Assembly: GCA_949592205.1 (NCBI GenBank)
Contig: CATIUR010000004.1
Span: 12,041,501 to 12,105,500, forward strand
Reading direction: 5' to 3'
Length of the DNA: 64,000 nt
DNA from: Helichrysum umbraculigerum
Lineage: Eukaryota; Streptophyta; Magnoliopsida; Asterales; Asteraceae
In this document: positions 9,401 to 22,715 of the stretch, in pieces
Numbering within the stretch: position 1 is the stretch's first letter
Layout of the letters: each line of letters starts with the position of its first letter
Translations under genes and position numbers: made by a program
The notes under the pieces: model-generated
Seen by the model: only the letters and a program-made list of their open reading frames with translations
Told to the model about the DNA's origin: nothing
The model's database searches: none

Positions 9401-12400
9401 TTACTCCAACATTTATTAATAGATGAATCGTGAGATACACAGTATTGAATAGAAGATTTTTATACATATTTAGCTTCGTATTGGAGTAATTAGCTTCGTA
9501 TATTAACAAGAACTACAACTTCTTATACACTAAATAACTAATTACCTTACATATATGAGTTTCGCTTTGCTTCTCAAACTCTAATTATATTATAGTGCAT
9601 ATAAACGATGATATTATTAAGATCATTCATTTTGTTTCAAGCTTGAAATTATCATAATAATTTTATATAGCTAAAACTGTTCTATAAAAAAAAATATATT
9701 TTTTTTCAAATTTCGCCGCAACGCGCGGGTATAAACTTGCTTGTTGCATACAAATCACAAAAGTTTATGTTTCTCGTTAGCTGTAACAGTCTTCTAGTGT
9801 AATCGGTTACATCCCTTGATTTATATTATGTGGCTTTTGGCTACTTACTTTCATGTGATGTCTAAATTATGTATAATCTATTATCAATCCTTCCTGCATT
9901 ATCCCTCAGGTCCAGACACCATCTGGTATGGCTCGTACACACAGATTTGCAACTAAAACAGTTGATCTCCCTGCGCAAGAAGGGGAACGTGTAACAATTG
10001 CTGTAGCAGCTCCATCAAGTGTCTATCGGGAAGTAGGTCCCTTAAAATTTAGTCCCAAAACTCCCAACTACTACCCTGGTGAACCCATGTGCCTAACAAA
10101 CCATTTAAATGGAAAAGAATCACCATTACTGAGAGCCCCTACTAAAAATGGAGGACTATCCCTATTTAGCCCTACTGTCTTCTTTCCACTCCTCGCTGTC
10201 TTAGGCACAGGAGATGTGGCCTCTGGAATGATAGACCCGAGCTTGCCTCAATTTATTTCAGTTGCTGCTTTTTCATCTATAGCTGTTGGCGCCACTTTAA
10301 ACGGTCTGGTGTTTCCACAGTTCAATCGAGTAAGTTGGGTTTTTAATGCTACTAAATTTGAGGTCGTAATTTCAACCCATTTACCTGTCGATCTGGGTTA
10401 TGTTTTATCATAAACAGGTTAAGCTGAAAAATTAACCAAGGAAAGAAATCAAATGGGTCCAAAAATTGTATCAAATGTAGGGGTGTCAAAAAACCCGACC
10501 CGACCCGACCCTATTAAGCCTATTAGGGTCGGGTTGAATAGGGTTTTAGAAATTAATCGGGTTATTCGGGTCAACCCGATTAACCCGAATACTTATTAGG
10601 GTCGGGTTACGGGTTAGTACGGTAAAATTTAATCGGGTACGGGTTAACCCGAATAACCCGATTAAACTTATAACTATTATTTCATTAGTTTATACGTAAA
10701 TTAGTCCATAAAAAATGTTTTAATACATGTCCAAAATACAACATATTGTTAGTACGTACTAATATCATAAATGTGTTTTGTAAAAAGACATGCTCATATG
10801 TTAGATAGACAAATGTAACTTACAGTAAGTTGTATATATAGTTGTCACTTTGTCGTAAGAAGATGAGTAAAGTTCTTTTTTTAATGACATGGAGTTGATA
10901 TAGTAATTTATTGATGTTTTGTTACATATCGATTGCTATTAAAAGCTTTATTCAGAAATAGTGTTTAATGAACAATTTTTAGTAAATCGCATTTTGTACG
11001 AATGGTAATTCGTAGCCTATCATGTTAGTTATACGGGTAACCCGAAACCCGAATTAATCCGACCCGATTAACCCGCTACCCGTTTAACCCGAACCCGAAA
11101 ACCCGATTACATAATAGGGTCGGGTTGCGGGTAAGTTTTCATTTTCCAAAAACCCGACTAACCCGACCCAATTAACCCTTATTAGGGTCGGGTTAACCCG
11201 ATTAACACCCCTAATCAAATGCATAAAACCTCCTAAATCGTTTTATTATAGAAAGTTAGAAGTTAGATTTACTTGCTGCTCCAAAAAACAAATGCATTAT
11301 TTTTACTTATTTAACCCATTACTTATTTATAAAATTCAGAAAAACGGACATAATAAGCGTTTGTGGGTTGGTGCGACTTGTTTTGACCCGTTATGCAACC
11401 TCCCTTTGCCACCTTTACTAAAAGTTTTGTTAACTTTACATTGACCACTATGTGAATTTAGACCCAATTAGCGGCATTGCTTATAAGTTTATCAAATGCT
11501 TTTCTTTTTTCATCAGCTTCCTCAAAGGCTTGTAGAAACAGTTGCCATAAGGCAGCAACTACTGGCTCAGTATGACAAACTTCAATCTCGCATTAAGGAT
11601 TTAAAAGAAGCTGCTGAAAATGAGGTATTCTCTTAGAGGTTCTCTAGTTCGAAGTGATGACATTGGTGGATACCTTTTTAAGATTACAAGTGCGTATATT
11701 TTTAAAATGTTTACCACATAGAGCAGCATATAACAAGCATCTTGTTTTCCTACTATATTAGGTATGGATGCTGGCTCGTATGTGCCAGCTGGAGAACAAA
11801 ATTGTTGCTGTTGGAGAGCCTTCTTATCGGTGATCTTCTTAAATAATTTCCATTACTTTCCTTCTTGGCTGCTTTGCAGTGTAATCTCTTGGTTTCCTCA
11901 GATAATAATAATAAAAAGTAAAAACATTTTATGAACTTTTCATATTTTTTTCTTGAAGTGCACGGAGAAATAAAGTCAAAAGGGTGCGTGAAGGATTGAA
12001 AAGTTCACTGAAATCACGAATTGAACTGATTGAAAGCTATGCAAGAGTATGTCTTCTGCATCACATAATTCCAGTGAAAATTATATCTTTATCAAGCTAA
12101 TAAAGCATCATGTCGCCAGTTTATAACTTTATGCTTACCAACGCTTCTTCTCTACAGATATCTTCAATGATTGAAATCGAAGTGGAAATGGACTCAGATG
12201 TTCTTGCTGCTGAAGCAGCCAACAGTGTGGTGGGTTAACTACTATTCTCCTACCTAAATTTGGTTTCTATTTCAAAAGTCATAGTTTCTCCATTATAAAA
12301 AAGAAAAAAAAGTCAGACATGTGACCTTCTAAGCTCCGTTGAGTTGATTTTATTTTCAAAATTCAAACATCTGCAATACCTTTATTGGATGTTGCAGAAA

Positions 12401-13337
12401 AGTTTATTACTACAATAAACCATATTACAAGTACTAGCTGTAATAGTGGACGGTGTTTTTAGGTGTCAGTTCCCTGGCTCATTGCAATGTGTTTTTATCT
12501 TTTGTTGTGCAGGAGACTGTTGCTGAACAGATAGAACAGATAATGGAGCTTGAGAATCTTGAAGAGGTAAGCTCTCCTCATTTGGAAGCGTATTTCTTGA
12601 AATGTCACGTTAAAATTGAATATGTTGCTACTTTATGATGTGCATGTAACTACACGCTAGGTTCAAAAGAGATCTGGTTTAACCTAGTTACTAGCTAACA
12701 CAAGAAACTGGCAAGAATAAAACTCTCTCCCACTTTTTAAGACTTCGTTACAGGGGCTTCACAGGTGCGAACATTGTCATAGGATGCGACCAAACTGGTC
12801 GCAGGGTGCGACCAGGAAGGAGAAAACATAAAAACTTTCTCCCACTTCTTCAGAATTCATCACAGGGGCTTAAGGGGGTCAACATCGTTGCAGACTGCAG
12901 CAAGGGTGATACCATGGTGCAAACAGCTTCAGAATTTTGCCTTCCTCTTTCTGTTTCGCTCCAATTTCTTCTTGGTCTAGATCTTTGGCCTGGATAGCAA
13001 ATATAACTTGGGTATCAAAGTCTATTTGCTACTCAAATTCATTTGAATGAGAGGGATATGGCCTCTTAAAATATATTTTAGGCGATATCACTTCATCTTC
13101 CCACATATCATAACAGCCACTATTTACTCAATTGTAGGAGAAAGCCTAAAATCTACGTTTGGTTTGCTAAATTCAAATGTAGGCAAATTGTTGAACCAAG
13201 CATAACTGTAATTTCTTCATTTCCCGTTATTATTTATTTTTTGCTTGATTATCAATCCTATTATACAGAGATGGAGAATACAAGCGGAGGCAAATGATGA
13301 GGTGGAGAAGCTTCTTAGCTCAGAGATCATACCTTAA
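6451..13337 (+). CDS. probable plastid protein: PPR-like helices, zinc ribbon, two membrane segments (561 aa)
   Basis: Twelve exons: 6451-6865, 7234-7382, 7464-7541, 7955-8034, 8459-8543, 9910-10329, 11517-11624, 11762-11829, 11959-12046, 12158-12229, 12513-12566, 13269-13337. Frame holds throughout. Residues 1-45 are Ser/Thr/His-rich and resemble a transit peptide; an Asn/Asp-rich linker follows. Residues ~80-188 look like PPR-type helical pairs (ASEALQVFGEM, ADLALSIFKAM, VNTYTLLVRGLA). CPTC (197-200) and CSKC (218-221) make a four-cysteine zinc ribbon. Two hydrophobic segments lie near 353-370 and 383-403. The C-terminus is charged and coiled-coil-like. I know no named symbol for it. Plastid location and membrane anchoring are inferred. 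The intron 3 acceptor could instead be 7936, adding six in-frame residues; the exon 9 acceptor is AAG. Transposons sit in introns 5 and 6, and the MULE ends 178 bp upstream. Confidence 0.85.
8600..9118. other. AT-rich inserted sequence in intron 5, unidentified
   Basis: Intron 5 (8544-9909) is much longer than most other introns in this gene. This part is extremely AT-rich with no coding signal. With 9407-9760 it may be one older insertion. Near 9711-9745 the text CGCCGCAACGCGCGGGTATAAACTTGCTTG resembles the short GC hairpin near the 3' ends of plant Helitrons, but a matching 5' end could not be defined. Confidence 0.3.
9119..9406. mobile_element. foldback MITE (diverged copy of the 35242-35530 family)
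   Basis: Ends are inverted copies: GAGTAGATTATTTAAATCATC at the left and GATTTAAATAATTTACTC at the right, with further pairing (GTCGTCCTCGACTTC with GAAGTCAGGGACGAC). The 9-bp flanks AGACATGTA and CAACATTTA agree in 6 positions, so the insertion is old. Same family as 35242-35530, whose duplication is perfect. Lies in intron 5 of the plastid-protein gene. Confidence 0.7.
10478..11213. mobile_element. non-autonomous hAT element in intron 6
   Basis: Perfect 8-bp duplication ATCAAATG (10470-10477 and 11214-11221) flanks inverted ends TAGGGGTGTCAA and TTAACACCCCTA. Both arms are filled with variants of ACCCGACCC/GGGTCGGGTTA that pair between arms, so the ends can form a long imperfect hairpin. 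The middle is AT-rich and has no transposase. Eight-bp duplication and TAGGGGTG ends are hAT features. Confidence 0.9.
12660..13140. other. intron 11 insert with internal duplication, unidentified
   Basis: Two related blocks occur, CTCCCACTTTTTAAGACTTC-TTACAGGGGCTT near 12727-12760 and CTCCCACTTCTTCAGAATTC-TCACAGGGGCTT near 12839-12870. They are separated by a GGTGCGACCA-rich stretch with a small inverted pair (GCGACCAAACTGGTCGC). Possibly a retroelement remnant; no coding domain is recognised. Confidence 0.3.
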
Positions 13338-14481
13338 CAACAGGTTTAAGAGACATAATTTTTTTTATTAGTCATACAATCAGTTTTCGTTCACAATCAT
13401 CAGATACTGGATATTGGTTCCCTGAAAATTTCACTCAGTATGAACCATCAAAATACGAGTTCTGTCTGGATCAAGAGTATTGTGCTCAATTTCAATGTTG
13501 ATAAAGAAATAGAAAACTTGGTGTCCGATTGATCATGTATAGTTTGTAAATCCAAAAGGGACATTGATGTTTGAAAACATGAAATTATAAGCCAAGTCAT
13601 CACTAGCTGTGGTTGAGAACGAAAAACATATATTTCGTTGGCTTCTTTTTCTGTCGAGCAACACGAGCCATAATTAGTCATTGTGACTCATGTTATGAAC
13701 TAATTTTCCATCTGTCATTATTTTTCGTCAATTTTTTTTTTGTTTTGTCTTGACTGTCATTGTAATAACACTGCTGTGTTTAGTTGTGGAAAAAAAAGGT
13801 AGAAAACATGAAAATTTCGGTCCAAGACAAGTGAGGAAGTGATCTGTACAAGAGTTATAGTGGTCACATAGATAGTTTTGTTTATCAATGATCATAAGTT
13901 ATATATACTCTTACTTAATTTAGTATTCTTTTAGGAATTAAATACTATTTGTTTGTTGTCTGAAACCTCAGCATAAATTGGCCTTTTGCAGTCTATTACA
14001 GTACAAAAGTTTTGCTAAAGAGTTCAATTGTAAGTATCATTTTAGCTGGCATTATGATGGAATACATTTGTGATATTAGATGTCAAAATTGCTTAATGCT
14101 CATTCCCAAAGCCATGTGATATCAAACTAAAAGTACACTTTATGCCCTTGCACTTCCACTGGTTTTTGAAATAGTTTCTTTACTTTATACAGAAATGGTT
14201 CTACGTTATAAAATCTGGAATTCACTACTTTTTATTTATTTTATCAATTTCTCAGTTTATAAAGTTTTAATCTGTTGTTTCTTATGGTTTTGTAAATCTA
14301 CGAATTAAGTTCTTTCCATAGAGTTCGTTATAGTTTTAGCATGTTTTCGTTTGAACATTTCCCTAAATTTAAAGCTGAAATCACTCCTTTGTTTTGTATA
14401 CTCGGTCTTCCATCATATGCAATGAACTTGTTATTTTTTATTATTGTATGTAACTTTTGATAGTTAAATTGTGTGTCGGCT
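13338..14481. other. 3' flank and intergenic sequence
   Basis: AT-rich sequence following the plastid-protein gene, probably including its 3' untranslated region. No further coding domain, RNA gene or repeat is recognised before the LARD target duplication at 14482. Confidence 0.6.
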
Positions 14482-14486
14482 GTAAC
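14482..14486. repeat. outer target duplication GTAAC of the nested insertion block
   Basis: GTAAC directly precedes the left LTR, and the same GTAAC occurs at 33170-33174, immediately after the last foldback unit. The match extends by chance or otherwise to GTAACTATA (9 bp). It suggests the whole 14487-33169 block derives from one original LTR-element insertion that was later enlarged at its right end. Confidence 0.6.
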
Positions 14487-16624
14487 TATAACACCCGCTA
14501 AATACAAGGACATTTTTTTTTTTTTTTAAACATATCGGAAGCGCATGATTAATAGAAACCAGTGGATTACATACATACATTTCAAATAGCAATCCACTTA
14601 TATACAAACCTTTAAAACTAGATTATTCTAATCATTACACACATTAAGTTTAGGTGTTATAGAAATGCCAATGTGTTGTTAAATCATTAACGTATTATCC
14701 ATTTCAGAGTGAGCCTGTCAAACATTCCATTCCATATGTACTTCTTGCCCACCCACATACAGAAGTAAACCTGCAAGAAGTAATGAGGGGTTAGCACGAA
14801 GCTAAGTGAATAGATCCCAAGCTATCAATCTAACTCAGCTTAACACATGCCTATAACCAAGCAATGCACAAGCAACATAGAAGGATCGGTGGTCCTTGAG
14901 GTACCCTCATGCCGCGGTGGTTCCCCAAGTAACACTTAAAACCAACTGACGGCCAAATCAGAGGTTAAACCGATAGTTTGGTACTATTACTACACACGAC
15001 GCAATTTCAGTGTCCAACACATGTACAAGGCACTTGCGAAGTCCTAGTAATAGTATCCAAACCCAACACATTAGTTGACCCCCACCAAATCAAATAGTCC
15101 ACAACTATCATAGCACAATGGACGCCAATAATCAATCAAGGTTTAGCCAACATGCCAATATAATATTAATGCAATCAATGCAATAAACCAAGTTTACCCG
15201 TTGTAACCATGTTGTTACAACTAACTTAGACAGAAAGTCCAAGATCCACTCACCGACAATCATAGTCGTCCACTCAGTAGTCTAATGTCACTGAGTCTTC
15301 TCCACATCTGAGAATACAATAACACAACACAAGTTAGTCACTTGTTTCAATGTGAAATATCATCACATAATCGTAATAAAATCTAAACAACTAAATCAAA
15401 TAATTACCTACTTATAATCATTCAACACAATTCAATCCAAGATTAAATATAACCAATTTAACATCATTAGTTCACCATTACTATTAAATTATGAACATGG
15501 AATCACATCACTCCATTAATCCACCTCAAATATGGTCAATTACATAATCAAGCCATTAATCTCATATTTTGAGAATTTCACAATCTATCTCATTTATTAT
15601 TTCATTAATCACTCACGATCATTATCATGATCATCTTAGCCTCAATGGATAACAACTTCATATACAATTCTTATTATTATCAATCAATATGATTAACACC
15701 TAATCATCACATTTTCACCAAATTCCACTTGAATTATAATTCACACAACTTGTGTAATTCACTATTAAGTTAGATTAAAGCTACTAATCCTTTTAATAAC
15801 ACATATTAACACCATTTCAACTAATATCAAACTTTAGTTATGATTAATACCATTAACCCATCAAAACCCCATGAATTCATCAAATCATATTATCACCTTC
15901 TTCATTTCTAACTTAGGGTTTACATTATAATCCTCATTTAATCATCAACTAACAAGAATTTAATCACTACAACTCTAAATTTTCGGATTATAATCAATAA
16001 CCCATCAAAATAACCAAAACCTAAGAATCACCAAAATTCTATAATCTTAAGCTTGAATCTAGTTAGTAATCAACAATAACATGTTTAACTAACAACAATT
16101 TCATAAAACAAACACTTAATTTCGGATTAAACTCACTAATTAGTAAAAACCCCAAAAACCCCAATTCTAGGTTATGAAAAATGAAGAACATATGATCATA
16201 CCTTGTTCTTGATGATCATGGAAGCTTGAATCCGAATTTACAAGCTCCAATTTGGTGTATTCTTCATGATTTTGTGGATTTAGGGTTATGTGTGTGTGTG
16301 TGTGTTCATACGTACATATGTATGTGTGGAGGGAAAATAAAAACCGACCCAATCCATATAATCCATTATAACTAGTCAAATTTCATTCCCCGTACTTATT
16401 ATTGTCTGGAACTTAAAAACCATTTGCGGGGAAATACAATTTTATTTTACAGTCAACTAAATAAATTTAAAACAGTTAATAATTTACTAGTCACAAAAAG
16501 TCATATAACTGTTTGACCTATTATTTTCAATTATCACAAGATATTAATTATTTAGAACATAATTAAATAATTCAATAAATAAAGAAATTACAATTTCAAC
16601 TAGGCCCAAAACGAGGATGTTACA
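14487..16624 (-). repeat. LARD LTR (3' LTR on the - strand)
   Basis: Near-identical to 20568-22707. Contains a TG dinucleotide run near 16292-16305. On the - strand, AAG|GTATGATC and TTCTTGCAG|GTTT form a donor/acceptor pair, the same intron-like interval as in the other copy. Confidence 0.9.
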
Positions 16625-16660
16625 AATCTCTCCCCCTTAAAGAGATTTCGTCCTCGAAAT
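16625..16660 (-). other. LARD polypurine tract and GGACGAAAT signature
   Basis: On the - strand this reads TTTCGAGGACGAAATCTC, then TTTAAGGGGGAGAGATT, directly before the LTR start TGTAACA. AAGGGGGAGAG is the presumed plus-strand primer for second-strand synthesis. Confidence 0.8.
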
Positions 16661-19600
16661 CTAATCATTCTTAATTAATCTAGGGAATTTAATCACCTCA
16701 TACCTCGTGTGAAGTTTGGTTCACACCTTATTTCCAATTCCCTAACTACATAATTATTTATCACTAAGTGCACATAAGGTATATGTACATTTAAATTACT
16801 TATGCATATCATCTCTATGTGTATCTTAATCACTAATCACACATACACAAAATATGTATACATTTAATCCACTTTAAGATATATGTTTTCAACTTAATTA
16901 CACATGCACATATCCAAATGTACATGCTTCAATTTCTCATTTCAGCACATATAATGTACCTAATCTTATCTTCATATACACAATGAACATTTTAAAACAA
17001 GTTATCACTTAACATAAGTAAATCACTTAACTAAGTAAAGTAATATACTCTCATAACCAGAATCTAGCGACATGCTAGATCTTAAAAATCGGTATATGAA
17101 TTCTATCTTTTTCAATAACGAAAACAGTGGTTATTGAAACCACAATACACATATCATCAATGAAATTCAATTTTCAATTATAATTAGCATACACGCTAAT
17201 ATCCACATATCACTGAGGTACATAAAACCCATTTTTTATTAAAATATCTCGGAATCATGTAACACTAACCACGTATTGATAAGCAAAGTAGAGGTCAAAT
17301 CCTATGGTTACTACCATAATCATATAATTACACAATCACTTAGCACCAAATCATATTGGATACATGCTAAGTCTCGTTTAATGGGTACTTTGCTATACTA
17401 GCACACGTACCACATTAACAAAATGTGCTAATCATCAACACATTTTCAACAATATTCACATATTTAATCCAATTTAGCCGATCTCTACTTAACTTTTCTC
17501 ATCACATAACTTTTCAAATTACAATTTACTACTTTATCCAATCATTAGATAAGCAAAAATACGAAAGATTATATGTAATTCGCACATAATTATAATAAGA
17601 TTATCAATCCAACAAGTAAACTCTTATTTTCCTGACTATTTTACTTTTTCCCTACAATAGGCTATCCAACTATGGTAGTCTTTACCAAGCTTTAATTATC
17701 ATCACCTAATAACCACTTATACGTTTTAACAAGTAATGGAAACAGTCCAAAATTCTTCCTTTATAATGATATCACATTAATCAATAGTTTTAGTAGTTTA
17801 CTACTACCTCAATTTTAGTCAATCAATAACTATTTCATAACCGCAGGTCAACCTATATCATCCGTTATTTTAAAATCATTTAGCTTCATTGGGTACTTAA
17901 TAACCTCAACAACTCCACGTGAAATGGCATAATACAAATACGTTGGCCAGACGTCGTCATATTATGTCATTCACACTTCATTCTCAGGTCACTTCATACC
18001 GTTAATCTTCAAAGTGATTAATCTTTAATTTCATATATATCATTAACAATGATATCACTTTAACAACAAGTACAAAATCAGATATTAACTTGTTACCTAT
18101 TCCACATATTCCTTGGAATGTAAGACTAATCATATAGTCAGGTGGATATAATCAACACAGACATTTAACATCATTTTTTTTTTTTTCACCATCTCATTAA
18201 CACAGGTGTAATGTCTAACACAACCACCTCCATCAACACTTTTAGTACATAGCACAATTTTAAGCACTAGTATAGCAATTAATACTAATAGTGCATTCAT
18301 AAGGTTTAATACTAACTATATTATCACTATTATGTGAAATTCTTAACATATTGTCATCAATCCATACTTCTTCAGTTTAGTTACAATTGTGCATTTCCTG
18401 TTCGATTATCATATAGATACAAGCTCATGTACTTAACTCACAATTCTTAAAATGCTCACTTCAATCAATTTCTAATATATCACATGATTCATTTACTTTA
18501 TTGTATTTCAAATAATTCATATAACATGATTCACATAATCAATATCTATTTACCCTAACAAGGAACAAGCAACCATACCCTTACTGGTATACTATACAGT
18601 TAAATAAACTGTCTACAAACAACTCCTACACAAAGAACCATATAGGCCTCTTAAAACAACTTTTAATATTGCATATAGTCACAGGAATGATCCCTGGGCT
18701 CAAAGAAACAAAAGTCCAATACAAATCATAAGCTAAAAGTCCGAAATAATGTCCGAAAAACACTAAAACGCGATTTTCGGGCCCCAAACGACCCCGAAGT
18801 GCCGAAAACTGACAGGGCTCATGGCGAAGCGATGAGCTTTGACCGTTGGCCCGTTTTTGAGTGGACATGTAAATTTCGTCTTAATCGGACACCGAAATTT
18901 CTTAACGGAATTTCTACGTCCAACGTTACGTCGAACGTCGGAATTTACGAATTTTCATATTAAATTCACATAATATAACACATAATACAAGAAATGTCTC
19001 AAATACAGGGGAATCCGCCGGATTCTGGGGAATCCGCTCGGATTGAAGGGAATACGGCCGGATTCCGGGGAATCCGCCGGATTCAAGGCCAAATTTTGGG
19101 ACAGAACCATTTTTAAGGAATCCGGTCAAGGAATCCGTCCGGATTCATGGGAATCCGTCCGGATTCATGGGAATCCGTCCGGATTCAACCTGCTGCAACA
19201 AGTCTGAAATTTTAGTGCAAAAATACGAAACTCAAACGCGCATAACTCCTAAACCGTAAGGAGTTAGACTCTGAAATTTTGCAGGCACCTTCATATAATC
19301 AAAATGCAACTTTCCATTTTTTCACTTTTTCAAATTACACGTTTTACGAGAAAACGGACATATAACCAATTTTAGGCCATTTTGGACCATTTTGGTTGAC
19401 ACGCTATATTCCAAACGGCATACTTTCAGGGTTCCACCCTTTGCCAACATGTTTCTACATATATTTGTGACGTGTGGGCACTTTCAACACCCTCATATAC
19501 TTGTCCTATCTTGTTTTAACTCATTGACCCGTTTAGGGGTTCAAATGGGCAAATTTTACCAAACAACCACATTGACTATCCAAAACACTTTCACGCACTT

Positions 19601-20550
19601 TGTTACCATACTTATGACTTAAAGTCACTTTAACATTCATTATTTTCGAACCAACATGCATTTTAACCATTTGACCATTAACCGACCCATTTGGGTACTT
19701 TAACAACCCATATAACCACTATTCAAACAGTCAATTCACACTTTCTTGACTATTCCAAGTCAAACAAAACCATTTTCAATATTGGTATTATGCTATAACT
19801 CTAAAACACCAATCCACATTAAAATCATCATTTTTAAATCAATTTCAACAAATTTTCCAATTTCATAATCACTTTAACTTTTCACAACTTGTCAACACAC
19901 ATTTGGACTCGTTGACCACTTTGACTTTCTATCTTAACACTTTCAATACAAAGATCATAATTCAACCCAATTATGATCAATACTAAACACATAAAATCTA
20001 GTCACATTCAACTTGACTTTACCAAGTCAAAACACATATTCTAACAACTAGACTCTTTCTAATTCACATAACAACACGACTCGAAACCTATTAATGGAGA
20101 ATACCAACATCCCATTAATTTCATCATATCAAGTCACATCAATTCAGTTTATCATTTATCAAATAATTCCCTAGCAAGGATCTATAATCACACCTTGCAT
20201 TTATCAACTTATTAACAAGCGTTATTCACCAATAATTCAATTTACTTTACTAAAGAATCATATCATAGTAAAGCAAACAGTCAAAGCTTATTAAAATTCA
20301 TCAAGCTTATCAGAAATTACCTGGCACATCTAGGCCCACGAGTATTGAGGAATCATTGAGAATACCAGACGGTTCCTCATGTTCCTCCGTCTCTGCATCC
20401 AAAACAACACTCTTGGAACTTGTTATAGGTTAGTACATATTCAATAACCACATTTTCATACAATTACTAACCCCATCCCTGGAATGTTTGACTTAACACA
20501 TCATATAGATTTGGGATTGAACATAACCAATGTCCAATTCACCCAAACCT
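16661..20550 (-). other. LARD internal region without coding capacity
   Basis: About 3.9 kb, AT-rich, pyrimidine-biased on the + strand. The only open frames are short and unrelated to gag or pol. The one GC-rich island (about 18770-19210) holds palindromic GAATCCG-type repeats. Conserved RNA structure is possible but cannot be judged by eye. Confidence 0.75.
19008..19187. repeat. palindromic GGGAATCCGYCCGGATTC repeats inside the LARD
   Basis: Seven full units of a ~20-bp repeat occur, four at 19008-19085 and three at 19119-19187. Each has GAATCCG facing CGGATTC, so each can form a hairpin. The last two are identical, indicating local amplification. They stand out by CpG content from the surrounding AT-rich sequence. 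Confidence 0.8.
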
Positions 20551-20567
20551 ATGCTCTGATACCAATT
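20551..20567 (-). other. LARD primer-binding site (initiator Met tRNA)
   Basis: On the - strand AATTGGTATCAGAGCAT follows the LTR end; TGGTATCAGAGC is complementary to the 3' end of plant initiator methionine tRNA, the usual primer of plant LTR elements. Confidence 0.85.
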
Positions 20568-22707
20568 TATAACACCCGCTAAATACAAGGACATTTTTTT
20601 TTTTTTTTTAAACATATCGGAAGCGCATGATTAATAGAAACCAGTGGATTACATACATACATTTCAAATAGCAATCCACTTATATACAAACCTTTAAAAC
20701 TAGATTATTCTAATCATTACACACATTAAGTTTAGGTGTTATAGAAATGCCAATGTGTTGTTAAATCATTAACGTATTATCCATTTCAGAGTGAGCCTGT
20801 CAAACATTCCATTCCATATGTACTTCTTGCCCACCCACATACAGAAGTAAACCTGCAAGAAGTAATGAGGGGTTAGCACGAAGCTAAGTGAATAGATCCC
20901 AAGCTATCAATCTAACTCAGCTTAACACATGCCTATAACCAAGCAATGCACAAGCAACATAGAAGGATCGGTGGTCCTTGAGGTACCCTCATGCCGCGGT
21001 GGTTCCCCAAGTAACACTTAAAACCAACTGACGGCCAAATCAGAGGTTAAACCGATAGTTTGGTACTATTACTACACACGACGCAATTTCAGTGTCCAAC
21101 ACATGTACAAGGCACTTGCGAAGTCCTAGTAATAGTATCCAAACCCAACACATTAGTTGACCCCCACCAAATCAAATAGTCCACAACTATCATAGCACAA
21201 TGGACGCCAATAATCAATCAAGGTTTAGCCAACATGCCAATATAATATTAATGCAATCAATGCAATAAACCAAGTTTACCCGTTGTAACCATGTTGTTAC
21301 AACTAACTTAGACAGAAAGTCCAAGATCCACTCACCGACAATCATAGTCGTCCACTCAGTAGTCTAATGTCACTGAGTCTTCTCCACATCTGAGAATACA
21401 ATAACACAACACAAGTTAGTCACTTGTTTCAATGTGAAATATCATCACATAATCGTAATAAAATCTAAACAACTAAATCAAATAATTACCTACTTATAAT
21501 CATTCAACACAATTCAATCCAAGATTAAATATAACCAATTTAACATCATTAGTTCACCATTACTATTAAATTATGAACATGGAATCACATCACTCCATTA
21601 ATCCACCTCAAATATGGTCAATTACATAATCAAGCCATTAATCTCATATTTTGAGAATTTCACAATCTATCTCATTTATTATTTCATTAATCACTCACGA
21701 TCATTATCATGATCATCTTAGCCTCAATGGATAACAACTTCATATACAATTCTTATTATTATCAATCAATATGATTAACACCTAATCATCACATTTTCAC
21801 CAAATTCCACTTGAATTATAATTCACACAACTTGTGTAATTCACTATTAAGTTAGATTAAAGCTACTAATCCTTTTAATAACACATATTAACACCATTTC
21901 AACTAATATCAAACTTTAGTTATGATTAATACCATTAACCCATCAAAACCCCATGAATTCATCAAATCATATTATCACCTTCTTCATTTCTAACTTAGGG
22001 TTTACATTATAATCCTCATTTAATCATCAACTAACAAGAATTTAATCACTACAACTCTAAATTTTTCGGATTATAATCAATAACCCATCAAAATAACCAA
22101 AACCTAAGAATCACCAAAATTCTATAATCTTAAGCTTGAATCTAGTTAGTAATCAACAATAACATGTTTAACTAACAACAATTTCATAAAACAAACACTT
22201 AATTTCGGATTAAACTCACTAATTAGTAAAAACCCCAAAAACCCCAATTCTAGGTTATGAAAAATGAAGAACATATGATCATACCTTGTTCTTGATGATC
22301 ATGGAAGCTTGAATCCGAATTTACAAGCTCCAATTTGGTGTATTCTTCATGATTTTGTGGATTTAGGGTTATGTGTGTGTGTGTGTGTTCATACGTACAT
22401 ATGTATGTGTGGAGGGAAAATAAAAACCGACCCAATCCATATAATCCATTATAACTAGTCAAATTTCATTCCCCGTACTTATTATTGTCTGGAACTTAAA
22501 AACCATTTGCGGGGAAATACAATTTTATTTTACAGTCAACTAAATAAATTTAAAACAGTTAATAATTTACTAGTCACAAAAAGTCATATAACTGTTTGAC
22601 CTATTATTTTCAATTATCACAAGATATTAATTATTTAGAACATAATTAAATAATTCAATAAATAAAGAAATTACAATTTCAACTAGGCCCAAAACGAGGA
22701 TGTTACA
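20568..22707 (-). repeat. LARD LTR (5' LTR on the - strand)
   Basis: Near-identical to 14487-16624. On the - strand a donor (AAG|GTATGATC, intron from 22284) and an acceptor (CTTGCAG|GTT, intron end 20853) enclose about 1.43 kb wholly inside the LTR. Confidence 0.9.
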
Positions 22708-22715
22708 AATTTTTA

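Larger units (their letters stand above)
14487..22707 (-). mobile_element. LARD-type non-autonomous LTR retrotransposon
   Basis: Two LTRs of about 2.14 kb (14487-16624 and 20568-22707) flank 3.9 kb of non-coding sequence. On the - strand each LTR starts TGTAACATCC and ends GGGTGTTATA. The primer-binding site is next to the right LTR and the polypurine tract next to the left LTR, so the element runs on the - strand. The LTRs differ visibly only by small poly-T length changes, so insertion is young. No gag or pol frame exists inside; the sequence CGAGGACGAAATCTC before the polypurine tract resembles the one in the two Ty3 elements of this window, suggesting a Ty3 relative supplies its proteins. 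Confidence 0.85.

Noticed and set aside
9690..9760. Helitron 3' end (GC hairpin before CTTG)
   Set aside because: Resembles the hairpin but the terminal CTRR context and a 5' TC start could not be identified.
10490..11200. Interstitial telomere-like repeats (ACCCGACCC)
   Set aside because: Not the plant CCCTAAA repeat, and the units sit symmetrically in hAT arms with an 8-bp duplication.
19392..19622. 76-aa frame in the LARD interior
   Set aside because: No domain, AT-rich codon use, and no counterpart in other elements; chance frame.
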